Shown here: one piece after another, positions 49,658 through 60,959 of the stretch
Layout: every line of letters starts with the position of its first letter
Position numbering within the stretch: the stretch's first letter is position 1
Source: Lepisosteus oculatus
Lineage: Eukaryota > Chordata > Actinopteri > Semionotiformes > Lepisosteidae
Reading direction: 5' to 3'
Length of the DNA stretch: 64,000 nucleotides
NCBI RefSeq assembly: GCF_040954835.1
Contig: NC_090707.1
Coordinates: 24,260,570 to 24,324,569, forward strand
Translations under genes and position numbers: made by a program
Notes under the pieces: generated by a model
The model's input: only the letters and a program-made list of their open reading frames with translations
Database searches by the model: none
Told to the model about the DNA's origin: nothing

Positions 49658-52600
49658 TCACTTGACTGTCTTAGCATTCCTTCGTGCAATGCCAGCTTTT
49701 CCTAAAGTTGCAGGGATACCCAGGTTGGCGACATATGCTTCCAACAGCAGGTCCTCCTTTTTCTGGGAATGGTTGGATCCTCTCTTCTGGGTATCACTAT
49801 TCATTTTCTCCTCCACTGATATACCAAAAGAGACAGAGAGGAAAACAAATACTATTTCCCTTTTGTTTACTTCATTCAAGCCCCAGAGAAATCTTCTAGC
49901 AAAAGCAGATTTGCAGTGTGTAGTGGATTTGTTACTAGTCTGTAATAATTCCTTCTACTCTCACTGCTTTCTGGTCAAGTCATCCCAACACGTGCAATGC
50001 CTAAAAATGTTTATGAACACCAAGATAAATATGGGGTCATAGTTTTTAATTTAATTAAATTTCGTATGTTTACCATGACAACCTTCTTGAATCAAAATGA
50101 TATATTATATAAATATCCAATAAAGTTTAGTTACTAATTCCACGTCTCATGAAACAAAATAATGTATGAATTAAAACAATAATGTGTAATTAAGGTACAG
50201 TTAAGCCTGTACTTAGCTCAGTTAAGGGAATAATTAGAATCAGATGTTTTAACATTTAGGCAGAGCGTAAACATTACAATTGAAAAGTCCCACCATATAT
50301 AAAGATCAGAAACCTGAGTTTAGTGCTCCCCATACAGGTATGTATAAACAAGTTATACCATAATCTGAGGAAATCACCAAGGATCTCAGAAAAACGGTTA
50401 TTGATGGTCACGCGTCCAGAAAGGGTTACAAAACCATTTCTAAGGATTCAGAGTTCCGACAACCCACTGTCAGACAGTCTAAATGGAGAAAGTTCAAGTC
50501 ACTTTACGGAGTGGTCGTCCTACCAAAACCCCTCCAAGAACAAAGTGGAAAGCATTGAAAGAGTTACAAAGAAACTCAGAGCAAAATCTGACAAACTGCA
50601 GGTCACTTTTTGCCTTGGCCGATATCAATGTTCCGGATTCAACCATCAGAAATTGGCCGAACAAGAATGGTGTTCGTGGAAGGATACCAAGGAGAAAATT
50701 GCTGGCCTTCCTGTCTGAGGTTTGCAAAAGAGCACACAGATGATCAACAAGGCTTCTGTAATAATGTTCTCTGGACAGACTAGTCAAAGATTGAACTCTT
50801 TGACTTCAATGAGAAACATTATGTTTGGTGAAAAGAAGAACTAGTAAGCTCAACCATTAATCACAATGGGGAGCGTGTGATGGTTTGGGGCTGCTTTGTT
50901 GCCTCAGGACATGGATGGCTGACATTCACTGACACAACCATGAAGATTCAAGAGTAGAATGTCAGACCATCTGGCTATGACCTGGAGCTAAACCGAAAGC
51001 AGGTCTGTAGCAAGACATCCTAAACATACAAGCAGATCTACAAAAGAATGGCTAGATAAGAATAAATTCAGCGTTTTACGTGTTCTGGTCAAAGGTCTAA
51101 ACCTCAGCAAAATGCTGTGGCACGACCTGAAGCAAGCTGTCCGTGCAAGCAGTTCTGTAAATACGAATGGGTCAAAATTACCCAAAGACAATATGAGAAA
51201 CTTATCAACCATTACAGGAAACAATTCAGAGGCTGTCATTACTACAAAAGGGGGTGCCACTGATGGAGTTTGTCACACATGGATATTGAATGTTGCATCA
51301 TTTGAGGATAAATACATTTTGAGAGAGTATCATGTTTTGTGTCACTTGTTTCATCACTTTAGCTTTATCTATTATTAGGCCTTATGTTAGGATCTAATAA
51401 CATTTTAAATTTAAAATATGTGAAGATCCTAATGGGATCGCAAACTTTTTCTCAGCAATGCGTTTCAAACTTGCTCCTGCTCTGGTAAACTAGTTCTGTG
51501 TACACTATCACAAAGCTGTTTTCATATTTTAGAAATACATTTTCATGTTTTTGTACAATAATTGTTAAGCATCTCAAGACTTGGATGAAATAAAGTTACT
51601 ATACTATTGCAAGGCAATTTCTTTGTTAATCAGTACTGCAGTACTCTGTAGGTAACACAGTATACCTTTACTCTGATTTGGTGTTGTAATACAACTCTGT
51701 ATACGATAACATATACATTGCTCTTCTTTTCTGTACTCTTTCAATCCCCTCAAGAAGAATGTCTAAACTGTTGAGTGTATTTCTGTAAATGGCCATTGAT
51801 TCTATGATACCTAGTGAAATTCAATTAAACAGGATAAAATGTCTCGCAGATGCTCTTTTCAAAGATAAGATAAAACTACCATATAAACAATATCCCTTCT
51901 TAAATATCTTGCTTCTTGGTTCAATCAAAATAAATTGTTTTCACTGATGTTCTGTTTTGGACTAACCTGCCTGGCACAGGCCCTCTGTCTCTTCAAGAGA
52001 CTCCCTGATCTTGCTGCACTGGACAGCTTTCTTCTGATCCCACAGGGAGACTTGTCTCTTCTCCAGAACATCCATCTCCCTCCTCATGTCTTTCTCCATT
52101 GCCTTCTGCTTCCTCTCCATGCTTTCCAGAGAGCTGCAAAGAGAAAGTTCAGAAATATGCATGCACTAGGTCCATTAAATCAAAGTGTATTGTACTCAAT
52201 TCATAATAAGGATTGGTTTGCACACATCGTATTCCATGCACTGATGAAGAATACATACAACCTGGCAAAATATCTACAGTACTTGTGTACAGATTAATTG
52301 ATAATATTGACCAATATGACCTGAGAGCTAATGACTTTAGTTATATTAATTTTCATTGAAGATAAATCCTGCATGAGGATGGAATGATGTTTGACCCCAA
52401 ATTAAAAAGGTAATTAAAAAAGAGAATATGTGGAAGATGACAATACCTTTCTTCACCATTCCACTTCCATGTGTAATTTTCACTCATCATTGTACAAGCA
52501 ATACATGCAACTAATTCTGAACTCTGCAGTCATTTTGCAGAAGAACAAAATTAATGAAACATTCAACTTCGTTTACAACAAACAAATCAAGTACAATAAT

Positions 52601-54693
52601 GTTTAAAGTAGAAAGCTTTTGTTACTTCATGTATTATGTATGATCAGAATGCATATCTTGCAAGAATGCCAGGATGGCTTAATCAGAGCTCATATTAACA
52701 GATACATATGCTCAGTATGCGATTTTTAAGAGACAGGAGCACAGATAATTATATAAAGAGTATTGTGTTTATGCTTGCACACAAACAACCCACATGTAAC
52801 ATTTTATAGTTTTTGCATGTTGAAATGTTATTTTATCATTCCCTCCTTATGTTCTTGAACATTTCAGTTAATTCTGAGCATTCCCTAACACAGTCTGAAT
52901 AATTGTTCTAGTGTGTGCTGCTAAAAAGCTTCTCAAAGTGTCTTTTAAATCACAAGACATTAATGTGCTCTGTGCCTTTATCAAAAATGCTTCACAAGGG
53001 AATAATAATGAACCCACATCTCAAATGTGATATTAAGTGACTGTTGCAGTTTCATCTGCAACAACTAAGGTTATTTCTTTAAGATTCATATTTGTGTTCT
53101 ATCCCATTAGCCCTAGACTAAGTACTTTACCCTGTGATCAAAATCTGGCCCATGGCTACCCATCTCAGTGAAAGGAAGCAAAACTAAATACCACTAAATT
53201 TAAAAAAGTCTACAATCTATAAGAAGATGAAGAAAACAAAAATCACACGGAAGAAGACCGAATGTTAAGTTGAACTTGTCAGACATTTATTTTGCTAAAA
53301 CTGGAGTTACCTAATTTTAGTACAATTTTGGTACAATTATAGATTATCTGGTTTTCATGTGTGAAATTATGTGTGAAACATCAGTTGGTCGCCCATGAAG
53401 TTTCAAGCAGTGTATTCTAGGTGCGGGGTGTCCGAACAGTAACCAGGAAGATACAGTACCTGTGATTTGCAGCAGTTTGCTCCTTGAGTTGATGGGACAA
53501 GTCCGCTTGCTGCTGCCTCACCCTATCCAGTTCTCTCAATGCTGCACCCAGTTCTCCTGTCTCAGTCTGCAGTGGTTGCAGTCGGTCCCGGTGCACAGTG
53601 CTGGCAAATGGACAGGGACTGTCACATAGCATGGCACACGTACAAGAGTCCATAGCAAAAATGAATTCACTTTCATTTTCATACCTCAAATTAACCAATT
53701 TCTCCAAAACTTGTATTTCACCTAGAATTCTCTTTTCCTAGCCTACTCTGCCCGATGTTGCTCGATGTATATTTCACCTTTAAAGTGCTTAGAAATATGA
53801 GTAGCAAATCATATATACTCTGGCACAAAAAGCTTTGAAATGTGTGCAAGAAAGTGTCAGAGACTACAAAATTCGGATTCTTATCTAAGAGAGTAGCAAG
53901 TTTTGTTTCCACAGCAACTAAGGACTTGAGAAGGTAGTGTCAAACAGGCACAGGTGTGTGCACAGTGTAAATGTTTAATAAATGTCACATTTCCAGTGCT
54001 TTTAATTACTAGTTAGTACCTAGCCTACAATGACAAGATGAAACAGATAAAATATGTTTTTATGGCTTTTTTATGGCTATAGTAACAAGCAAATAAGAAA
54101 GATTAATAACACAATAAGAAATAACACTCTCCTTTTGCAAAAAGCTTTTTTTTAAGTTAGTTTCTGGCAGCCTTCCACACAAATAAATGAGTGCCAGTAC
54201 TGTCTAATCTGTTTATGAAGACACCGGTAAAAAGAAAAAAGGAATTGGGGTACTGTACCTCTGCTCAATATCTTCCTCAGCCTGTTGAATCTCATCTCTG
54301 ACAGCTCTCAGTTGCTTTTTCGACATTTTGACCGCGTTTCTCAGTTCATTCAACCGTGCCTACATGTTGTGGAGAAACAACATTGCGTAAACTTTTATTT
54401 ACTAAAGGTGTTTAATATTTCTTTGCTCTACAATTGTCAAACTAAACCTAAACATTCTGCTACGGCAGGGTTGTCCTAACATCCGTCTTTGAAACAATGT
54501 TAAGTGTCCCTTGCTGCCACATTTTAGCTATTTTACTTTTCTAGTGTGGTTAAGATAATATTACATACAAATGCCTTACAACATAAAATACAACTAGGAA
54601 GGAGACTTTTTCGACACTTACCTCTAGTTCTTCTTTGCTGCAATTAGACTCGTTGTCTTCTGAAATATGTTCATTTTGTAGATGCTTCTTCAT
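49658..54693 (-). CDS. Coiled-coil protein, unnamed, 218 aa
   Basis: Not recognised by name. Exons in transcript order: 54693-54622, 54359-54259, 53618-53460, 52133-51967 and 49815-49658 (TGA at 49658). All junctions have GT-AG signals and matching phases. The product starts MKKHLQNEHISEDNESNC and is mostly charged heptad-like helix, for example AVRDEIQQAEEDIEQ, LRELDRVRQQQADLSHQL and MERKQKAMEKDMRREMDVL. It closes with a non-coil tail, EAYVANLGIPATLGKAG then a basic end. It has no signal peptide or membrane span. Such proteins usually serve cytoskeletal, centrosomal or ciliary assemblies, but I cannot say which. Exon 3 has a second in-frame acceptor 18 nt inside (upper bound 53600), which would give 212 aa and a more continuous coil. 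The intron before the last exon holds a dead Tc1-like element. Confidence 0.78.
50330..51270 (+). pseudogene. Dead Tc1/mariner transposase
   Basis: Fragments in several frames recall Tc1 transposase order: KPFLRIQSSD-like N-terminal pieces, RSGRPTKTPPRTK (linker), PNKNGVRGRIPRRK, then a WTD..KIELFD-like Asp region near 50775, HYVW, NHNGERVMVWGCFVASG near 50865, and PKHTSRSTKEWLDK near 51030. Stops and indels interrupt every frame, and the catalytic Glu region is not intact. It is much older than the element at 36148. The termini were not defined. Confidence 0.65.
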
Positions 54694-54869
54694 CCTGATG
54701 CGTCCTGAAGTAGTAATAAGCGGGGAACGTTTATTTTAATGGTATAAGATTAAACAAAGCAACACAGCACTCTTGTGCTGTTAATATTTGTATACTACAG
54801 TGCAATTTGCTTCAAAACAGAGTGTTAGAAAAACAAGGCCGGACTCTATTCTCCCTAACCATGTTCCAA

Positions 54870-54960
54870 ATCTACCGCCATCCTTCTAAAATACTTTTCT
54901 TTTTCCGGTTTCCTCTCGCACCGCCCATTACGTCTTTGGTCTGCTCGTACATAGACCGTC
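54870..54960 (-). promoter_or_regulatory. Likely promoter of the coiled-coil gene
   Basis: Just upstream of the first coding exon, a locally GC-richer patch contains TTTCCGGTTTCC (ETS-like), CACCGCCC (GC box) and TTACGTCT (CRE-like). No TATA box is seen, consistent with a housekeeping promoter. This is inference from motifs only. Confidence 0.35.
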
Positions 54961-57572
54961 CAACTCTAAGAAGGTGACAATCAAACAATTCAGTCGAATT
55001 AAAGGTGTTTTATGAGGTGGGGGATAGTATTGACACTTATCTTACTGTGCATTAATCGTTTTGGTTAAGTGTTGTACTCTGATATTAAAACTGACAACTT
55101 GCTGAATTAAAATGTAACAGCAAAAACTATGTAATTTGTGATGTACAGTATTTAGAAGCTAATGCGTAGTGGTAACAACATGCACCGATCCAATAGTCCG
55201 TTTGAAAAGTAGAGGGGTTTATAACTGCGTAGATGGCAATCCGTAGACCATCATGTTAATGACGTGTTATATTATTCTGTTGTTCTGTGGACTTTTAAAC
55301 AACCGCATCGAAATGTTACTTGTTCCTATATATAGATCTTTTAGCAGCAAAATATTGTTACGTACTGTACTGGGGATTACGAAAATGGTGAATAACAGGC
55401 AATAACCGGGCGGCTTAGTCAATAACTAATATAATCATAACTCCCACCTCGTAAGGATATTTCAAAGAATATTCCTGAGCGGCTGGTATAATTAGAGGCA
55501 CGTGAATTCTTTGTCCTCTAGCACAGTTTTGGTGAAAAGAGTAATATTTCAGGCACACTTGGTTAAACAAATCTTTATCAACAATGACAGTGACACCCAC
55601 TACACAATATGAACACTCACCATATAGGTTACTGTATTTACTGTACAAGTTTACAAACAAGGAGTTTCAGAGTCTAGATTACCAGGTAAACCTCAGACTG
55701 CCACCAGGTATTGTCTATAGAGGGCAAAATAAGAGATTAGCTGCCTTCTAAACTAAATGCAATACAACCTGCAGTTAAATCTCTCTCTCTGCAAACCCAC
55801 ATGCCACAAAATAAATAGGAACCTACCTCCCTATTCTAAAAGTGCTCCCACCAAGCAGGATAGGCTATTTTAACTGAGGTATTATTCACCCAGGAAAGCA
55901 AGCTCTCTTTAGCAAGGTTCAGATACTTAGCTCCAAACAGGTTTTCTCTGATGATCTTGAAATAGGGACTCTGGCCTGACTTCTAGTTCCCTCTCCCCCC
56001 TTTGTCCTCTCTCTTGTGGTATGTTCTTTTTCTCCATTTTCTTTGTCTTGATCTAATCTTATATGGTGTCTTTCTGGACTGTTGATTGACACTTAATCAT
56101 TTATCCAGAACTAGATTATCTAAGGTAAACCAGAAGATTCTTTTGATCAGTGTATCTCACACCCAGCACAATTAAATAAAAATCCCTTAATTTAAAGCTC
56201 TAACAAGTAGAAATATTGACACTAGTTAGGTATTGCCTCAGAGAGATCTCCATTTAAGTCAGCCACAGGTCATCTAGCTCAGCCTGTAACAATATTACAA
56301 TCTGCATGTAATCCACCATCAATAGAAATATAATTTCAGGTTTGTTTGAAAACCTTACCACCCTTCTGCAAGGAAGATGGGTGTTATTGTTGGGGAATAC
56401 CCATTATTTGGCAGTTAAGTTGATTTGATATTGATATTGTATAGTCTGTTCTTGATTGTTTTTGACAGAAAAATAAAGACTTAATTTGCAAAGAACACTA
56501 GTCTGTTATGAAACTGTACCAGTGAATATACAAAGATTATGTTTGTATGTATATTAGTTTGTTTTTGTATGAAATTATAATCAAATCTGTTAAGGAATCC
56601 TTCAATTTAAGTTTCCTGTTGACACTTTTGTGTCCCATCTTACAACATTAAAAAGTCAAAAGTAAACCCCACTTCAGTTTAACCTGTGAATGGTTGAATG
56701 GCTTTACCATTTCAAGATCATACCAGTTTTGGTAACAGTAATTCAGTTTTGATATTGGGAGATAATGTGTAGAAAGTTACTTTAAAATAAAAGGGGAAAT
56801 GTAACACCATAATAGAAGAATTAATCTATGAGCATATTCGACAACAGAGTATAAGCAATTATCATAGAGAGTATGAGTATCAGCTTGCTGTGAGCATGTC
56901 TAAGCTGACTCTCATAAGACAGATATGACTCGAATCATATGCATTAGTCAGTGTTCCACAACCACTGGATCTGCACATCAGGAATTAGTAAACAGGTAGC
57001 ACAAACATATGGTACAGTAGCAGTCCTGAGCTGAAGTGCTGTTTAGCTAACATGACTTTGCAAAAACTAGCAATCACTTTGGAAAAAAACACTGCAGCAG
57101 CAACTACTGTCTAGACAGGCAGATATAAATGTAATTCTTCATAAAAAGTAATAACAATAATGATGGTGGTCAGATTTTCTATAGGCACTCAATATATCAA
57201 ATCACAGAAAATGGTATTTGGGAAAGGGTGAGCTACAGGATGTAAACAAGCACAGCCCAGTGATGAAATGAAATTACAGGACAAGAAGAAAATCTCTGGA
57301 CCCTATTTATTTAAACAAATCACAATTTTGTTATTTCTTTAAAGACTTATAGAGGCTTTAGGTGAAGACGAAGAGTTATATATTCAATGTCCAGCTTTAA
57401 GAAACTGTTTTACAATGCAATACATTAAAATGAAATTATAGCACCAAATACAAAAACATTTTCATGGATTTATTTGAAGTGTTCTGTAGAAACCAGTGGC
57501 TCTCCTGTTGCACTTTAGAGGAGAAAATTATTATTTCATATGGACTACAATAATATATGTGTTTTAATGTAT
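54961..57572. other. Spacer without recognised genes
   Basis: AT-rich DNA. The short open frames do not resemble known proteins, and I see no named repeat before the Gypsy element at 57573. Confidence 0.5.
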
Positions 57573-59055
57573 TGTAGCGACTCGGGGGTTCATTTGGGAC
57601 TTCGCCAGTATCGCCGTGTCGCTGCGCCGCCTCACTGAAAAAGGCTGGCGTTTCCACTGGGACTCGGACTGTGATGTGGCCTTTCGCTCCGGTGGGGGCC
57701 TTCCCCGACCCAAAGTTACCGTTTGTGTTGGACATCGATGCTAGTGACTCGGGGGTGGGCGCAGTACTCGCACAGGAGGGGCCGGACATGGAACGGGTTG
57801 TCACATTCTTCAGCCCGCCGCTAAGTAAGGCCTGGAGAAATTACTCTGTGACCCAACGAGAGCTGGTGATGGCTGTCCGCCACTTCAGGCCATATTTGTT
57901 CAGGACCCGATTCCAGCTGCGGACGGGCCATGCGTCCCTAACCTGGCTGCTTAACTTCAAAGAGCCGGAGGGCCAGATGGCACAGTTGATTGAGATCCTG
58001 CAGGAGTACGATTTCACTGTCATGCACCGCACGGGTTCTCGTCACCTCAATGTAGACGTTCTCTTGCAGTGACCCTGCGAGGCAGCGGACTGCCGCTACT
58101 GCGCCCAGCGGGAACAGCATAAAGGGGCCTTCCGTGTTGAGGGTGAAGGCGAGTATTGCAGCCACAGCCCTGGAGGGGCTGCTGGGGGTGGATTTCGCTG
58201 ACCTGGCACAGCAGCAAGAAGTGGACCCCGACATTGGGCCGGTGCTCCGCTGGAAGACAGCTCGCTCCTCACCCCAAGTCCGTTCAGGCTCTCTGCTCAT
58301 TGTGAGAGACTTTGAAGGTAAAGGACGGGGTGTTGCGCCGGGGATGGTGGGTGACCTCCAGCAGCAAGATACAGTGGCAGCTGGTGGTGCTGTGGGCGCT
58401 CTGCGAGCAACATGGTCAGCGGGGCGTGGGGCAATTTGGTTCTGGGACCACCATGCAGGACTCGCGTGGAGGTGGCCGGTACGGAGACCCAGGAAGAGCC
58501 CAGGGGAGCCAGGGCCAGGGCCTCCCAGTGGCAGTGGGGCAGAGGATTGCCAGCCATCACCTCGCCAAGGGTGGCGGATGCATAGGGTCCCTCGCCAGCT
58601 GGAAGATTATGAGTGCAACCTGCACGGTCTGTTTGACGTTGGCGGGATGCCGGATGCCTCAGGTGGGGGCAGTGTGGCACCCTCGCGGGACGTCTTGGCA
58701 GCTGCACACCTAGGTAAAGAATGCGCCGCAGTGCAGGTTGGGAATCACCGCTGGGGGACGGACTGAGGGTCAGCCGACTGTCCGCCAGCTGACCCTGGTC
58801 ATGTAAATAGTTGTGTAGAGAGATAGTAAGCACAAATGTAAATAGTTGTGTTGTTTCTCCCAAGACCTGTGTCCACCCTAACCTAACCTAGCCTGTTCCC
58901 ATTGCTGCCCTTGTGTATTCAACCCTTTGTTCAAGACTTTCTATGGTCTCTGTTGCTCTTGCTGGTGGACGGAGGTCCAAAATAAAGTGATGCCTGTGCA
59001 TCCAAATATAAATGTAGTCCTGTTTATTTCCCACACTAACCCCCTAATTGCTACA
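57573..59055 (+). mobile_element. Internally deleted Ty3/Gypsy retrotransposon
   Basis: Starts TGTAGC and ends GCTACA (short inverted LTR edges), with GTAT directly repeated outside (57569-57572 and 59056-59059). Only about 16 bp of LTR-like DNA precede coding sequence. The frame from 57671 encodes the RNase H region (FVLDIDASDSGVG, VTQRELVMAVRHFRPYL, LLNFKEPEG, YDFTVMHRTGSRHLN) up to a stop at 58070. Beyond it are frameshifted remnants of the region leading to integrase (DPDIGPVLRW, WQLVV). Protease, most of reverse transcriptase and the integrase core are absent. An AATAAA at 58981 lies in the probable 3' LTR. GC content is far above its surroundings. Confidence 0.82.
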
Positions 59056-59071
59056 GTATTATAAAGTTATA

Positions 59072-59304
59072 CTGTTTAAACAATGTAGTTCAGGTGGGTA
59101 GCTGCGTCAGCATGCGTAGGCTGCAAAGGAACAAGTAATAGGTTTATTCCATGCTGAAAAAAGAAGAAAGAGAACACAACGTTTCGGCCGTGGAGCCTTC
59201 TTCAGGTGTTCTCCACACCTGAAGAAGGCTCCACGGCCGAAACGTTGTGTTCTCTTTCTTCTTTTTTCAGCATGGAATAAACCTATTACCTGTTTAAACA
59301 ATGT
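59072..59304. mobile_element. Inverted-dimer retroelement with 15-bp target-site duplication
   Basis: Identical 75-bp arms, 59135-59209 and 59215-59289, face each other across a 5-bp spacer. The left side continues as a complete minus-strand unit to 59087, with GCTGCGTCAGCATGCGTAGG. The direct repeat CTGTTTAAACAATGT lies at both edges (59072-59086 and 59290-59304). Monomer copies are at 17195 and 20430. Inverted structures like this arise by twin priming in LINEs and are common in Penelope-like elements. The hairpin segment CTGAAGA...CCGAAACG recalls a hammerhead core, but I could not complete a hammerhead fold. Confidence 0.8.
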
Positions 59305-59488
59305 CAGTTATCAGACACAGAGACTTTTTAACAGCATATTAATTTGTGCTAGCTTATATATCATCACTTTGAATCAATACAACATTAAAGACCTACCCCA
59401 CTGCCAATACGGTGAGAATAATATTTAATATTATTAGTTAAATCTATAAATATAATCAATATTTTCATGTGCCTAAATGCAAAGCAAC

Positions 59489-59724
59489 TCAAAGTATTCA
59501 GAACCAGAGATGTTTTTAAAACACTAGGATTTATCATACATTTAAGGTTGCAGAGACAAGAAAAACATTAGGATCACAACAAATAAATTCAAAGTGTGAG
59601 AAAAAACATAATTAAAAAGACAAGAACCCAAACTATAAACAGCAATTACTGAACAATATACAAGAAACTTTAACCATGATAAATCCTAGTGTTTTAAAAA
59701 CATCTCTGGTTCTGAATACTTTGA
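59489..59724. repeat. Foldback element with perfect 48-bp arms
   Basis: The arm beginning TCAAAGTATTCAGAACCAGA (59489-59536) returns as an exact inverted copy at 59677-59724. The loop is AT-rich, about 140 bp. No target duplication was found at the edges. It has no coding content. Confidence 0.75.
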
Positions 59725-60890
59725 TTACTCATTCCAGAGCCTAGATACATAATAGCATAATGTCCCATTGAACAAAGCCTTAACCTGGCAATTGGTAACA
59801 TTTGTGATGAATACAGCAAAAAATTATTCACAGTAATATACAAATATTCCAATATTACTACATGTAATAGTTTAGTGATGTAGCTGGGTGCTATCCCATT
59901 AATTAAGGGCCTTATGGGTTAGCAATAATGGCTGAAAATCAGTGCTGCTTTATTTTAATTTTTTATTTTTTCATAGTTGGCTTAACTATTGTAGTTGAAA
60001 TGTTTTTTATTCTTCAAGGGTAATTTAGTATGTGAGAACCAAGGTGAAGATATAAAGTGCATTTTCTAATGGATGGTTATGTACATTGACTTAAAATACA
60101 AAAGGCAGTCAGAAAGCTCATTGACTATCAAGCACATCGCATTCACATTTCCAAGAACAAGATAGGACCATAGTTTTATAAGAGACCACTTTATTGGCCA
60201 TATACAATTTCTTGTAGTAGGAATTTGTCTTTTTGCATACCCTATCTTGCTCTCCATGGGATACACAGACAGAAATAGAAGCCTGGGGTCAGAGCAAAGG
60301 GTCAGCCATTTATACAGCACCCCTAGAGCAGTTGGGAGTTAAGGGCCTTGCTGAGGGGCCCAACAGAGTAGGATTCCTCTGCCAGCCACAGGATACGAAC
60401 CGGCAACCTTCCAGCCACAGGTGCAGATCCTGAGCCACAGAGCCACCGCACCACCAACAGTGTTGCTGCTGTCATTCAGACTAGAGAAGATCCAATCTAT
60501 AATTATATGAATTCTGTAATATTTTTGATGGAGGTGTACATGACAGCAAAATAAAACCATACAAGGCACTCTTAAAGCTACTTTAAAATTAGGTAGTCGG
60601 TTATAAATGCAGGATGTATCCAACAGGATTGCATCACCAGCTCATGAGAGAAGCAGATGATAGGTGCAGGCAATGACTTCACTCATCCTCACTCAAAGGC
60701 CCTGTGTGGATGGTTCAACCCTAAAAGTGTTAGATAGGTCGAGCCAACTACAGGGTGTATAACAGGCAAGGATCATTCATTTTCTGATGACCATTTAAAC
60801 ACAGTGACAGAAGGGCCTCTGCTTATTTGGCACGTGTAGGATAGCCGTGCATCAGCAAATCCCCTGTAAAGCACTCGGGGCAGAGAGGAG
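59725..60890. other. Spacer upstream of the astacin gene
   Basis: Contains one tRNA-derived SINE at 60270-60465 and otherwise AT-rich DNA. The last 100 bp form the proximal promoter of the downstream gene. Confidence 0.5.
60270..60465 (-). repeat. tRNA-derived SINE with good B-box
   Basis: On the minus strand it starts GGTGGTGCGGTGGCTCTGTG (A-box region), then GGTTGCCGGTTCGTATCCTG, close to the Pol III B-box consensus GGTTCGANTCC, then GGCCCTTAACTCCCAACTGC. Confidence 0.68.
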
Positions 60891-60896
60891 TATAAA
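60891..60896 (+). promoter_or_regulatory. TATA box of the astacin gene
   Basis: TATAAA 64 bp before the ATG, preceded by a GC-rich run. The spacing would place transcription start near 60920 with a short leader. TATA promoters suit tightly regulated secreted-enzyme genes. Confidence 0.6.
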
Positions 60897-60959
60897 TGGT
60901 CAAAGCTGGGACAGACCAAGAGCAGTACAGCTGGAGTCAGACCTATCTGGTGCTCGGCA

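Noticed and set aside
58134-58863. Long open frames of 188-210 codons on both strands after the Gypsy RNase H
   Set aside because: GC-rich frameshifted remains of the same element. The plus-strand blocks follow Gypsy order only when frames are switched.
59204-59250. Hammerhead ribozyme in the dispersed unit
   Set aside because: CTGAAGA and CCGAAAC resemble the core and a short GGC/GCC stem fits, but there is an extra base before stem II and I could not pair stem I. Kept only as a hypothesis.
59107-59301. 64-codon frame across the inverted dimer
   Set aside because: Produced by the perfect palindrome, which mirrors codons on both strands. Not a gene.
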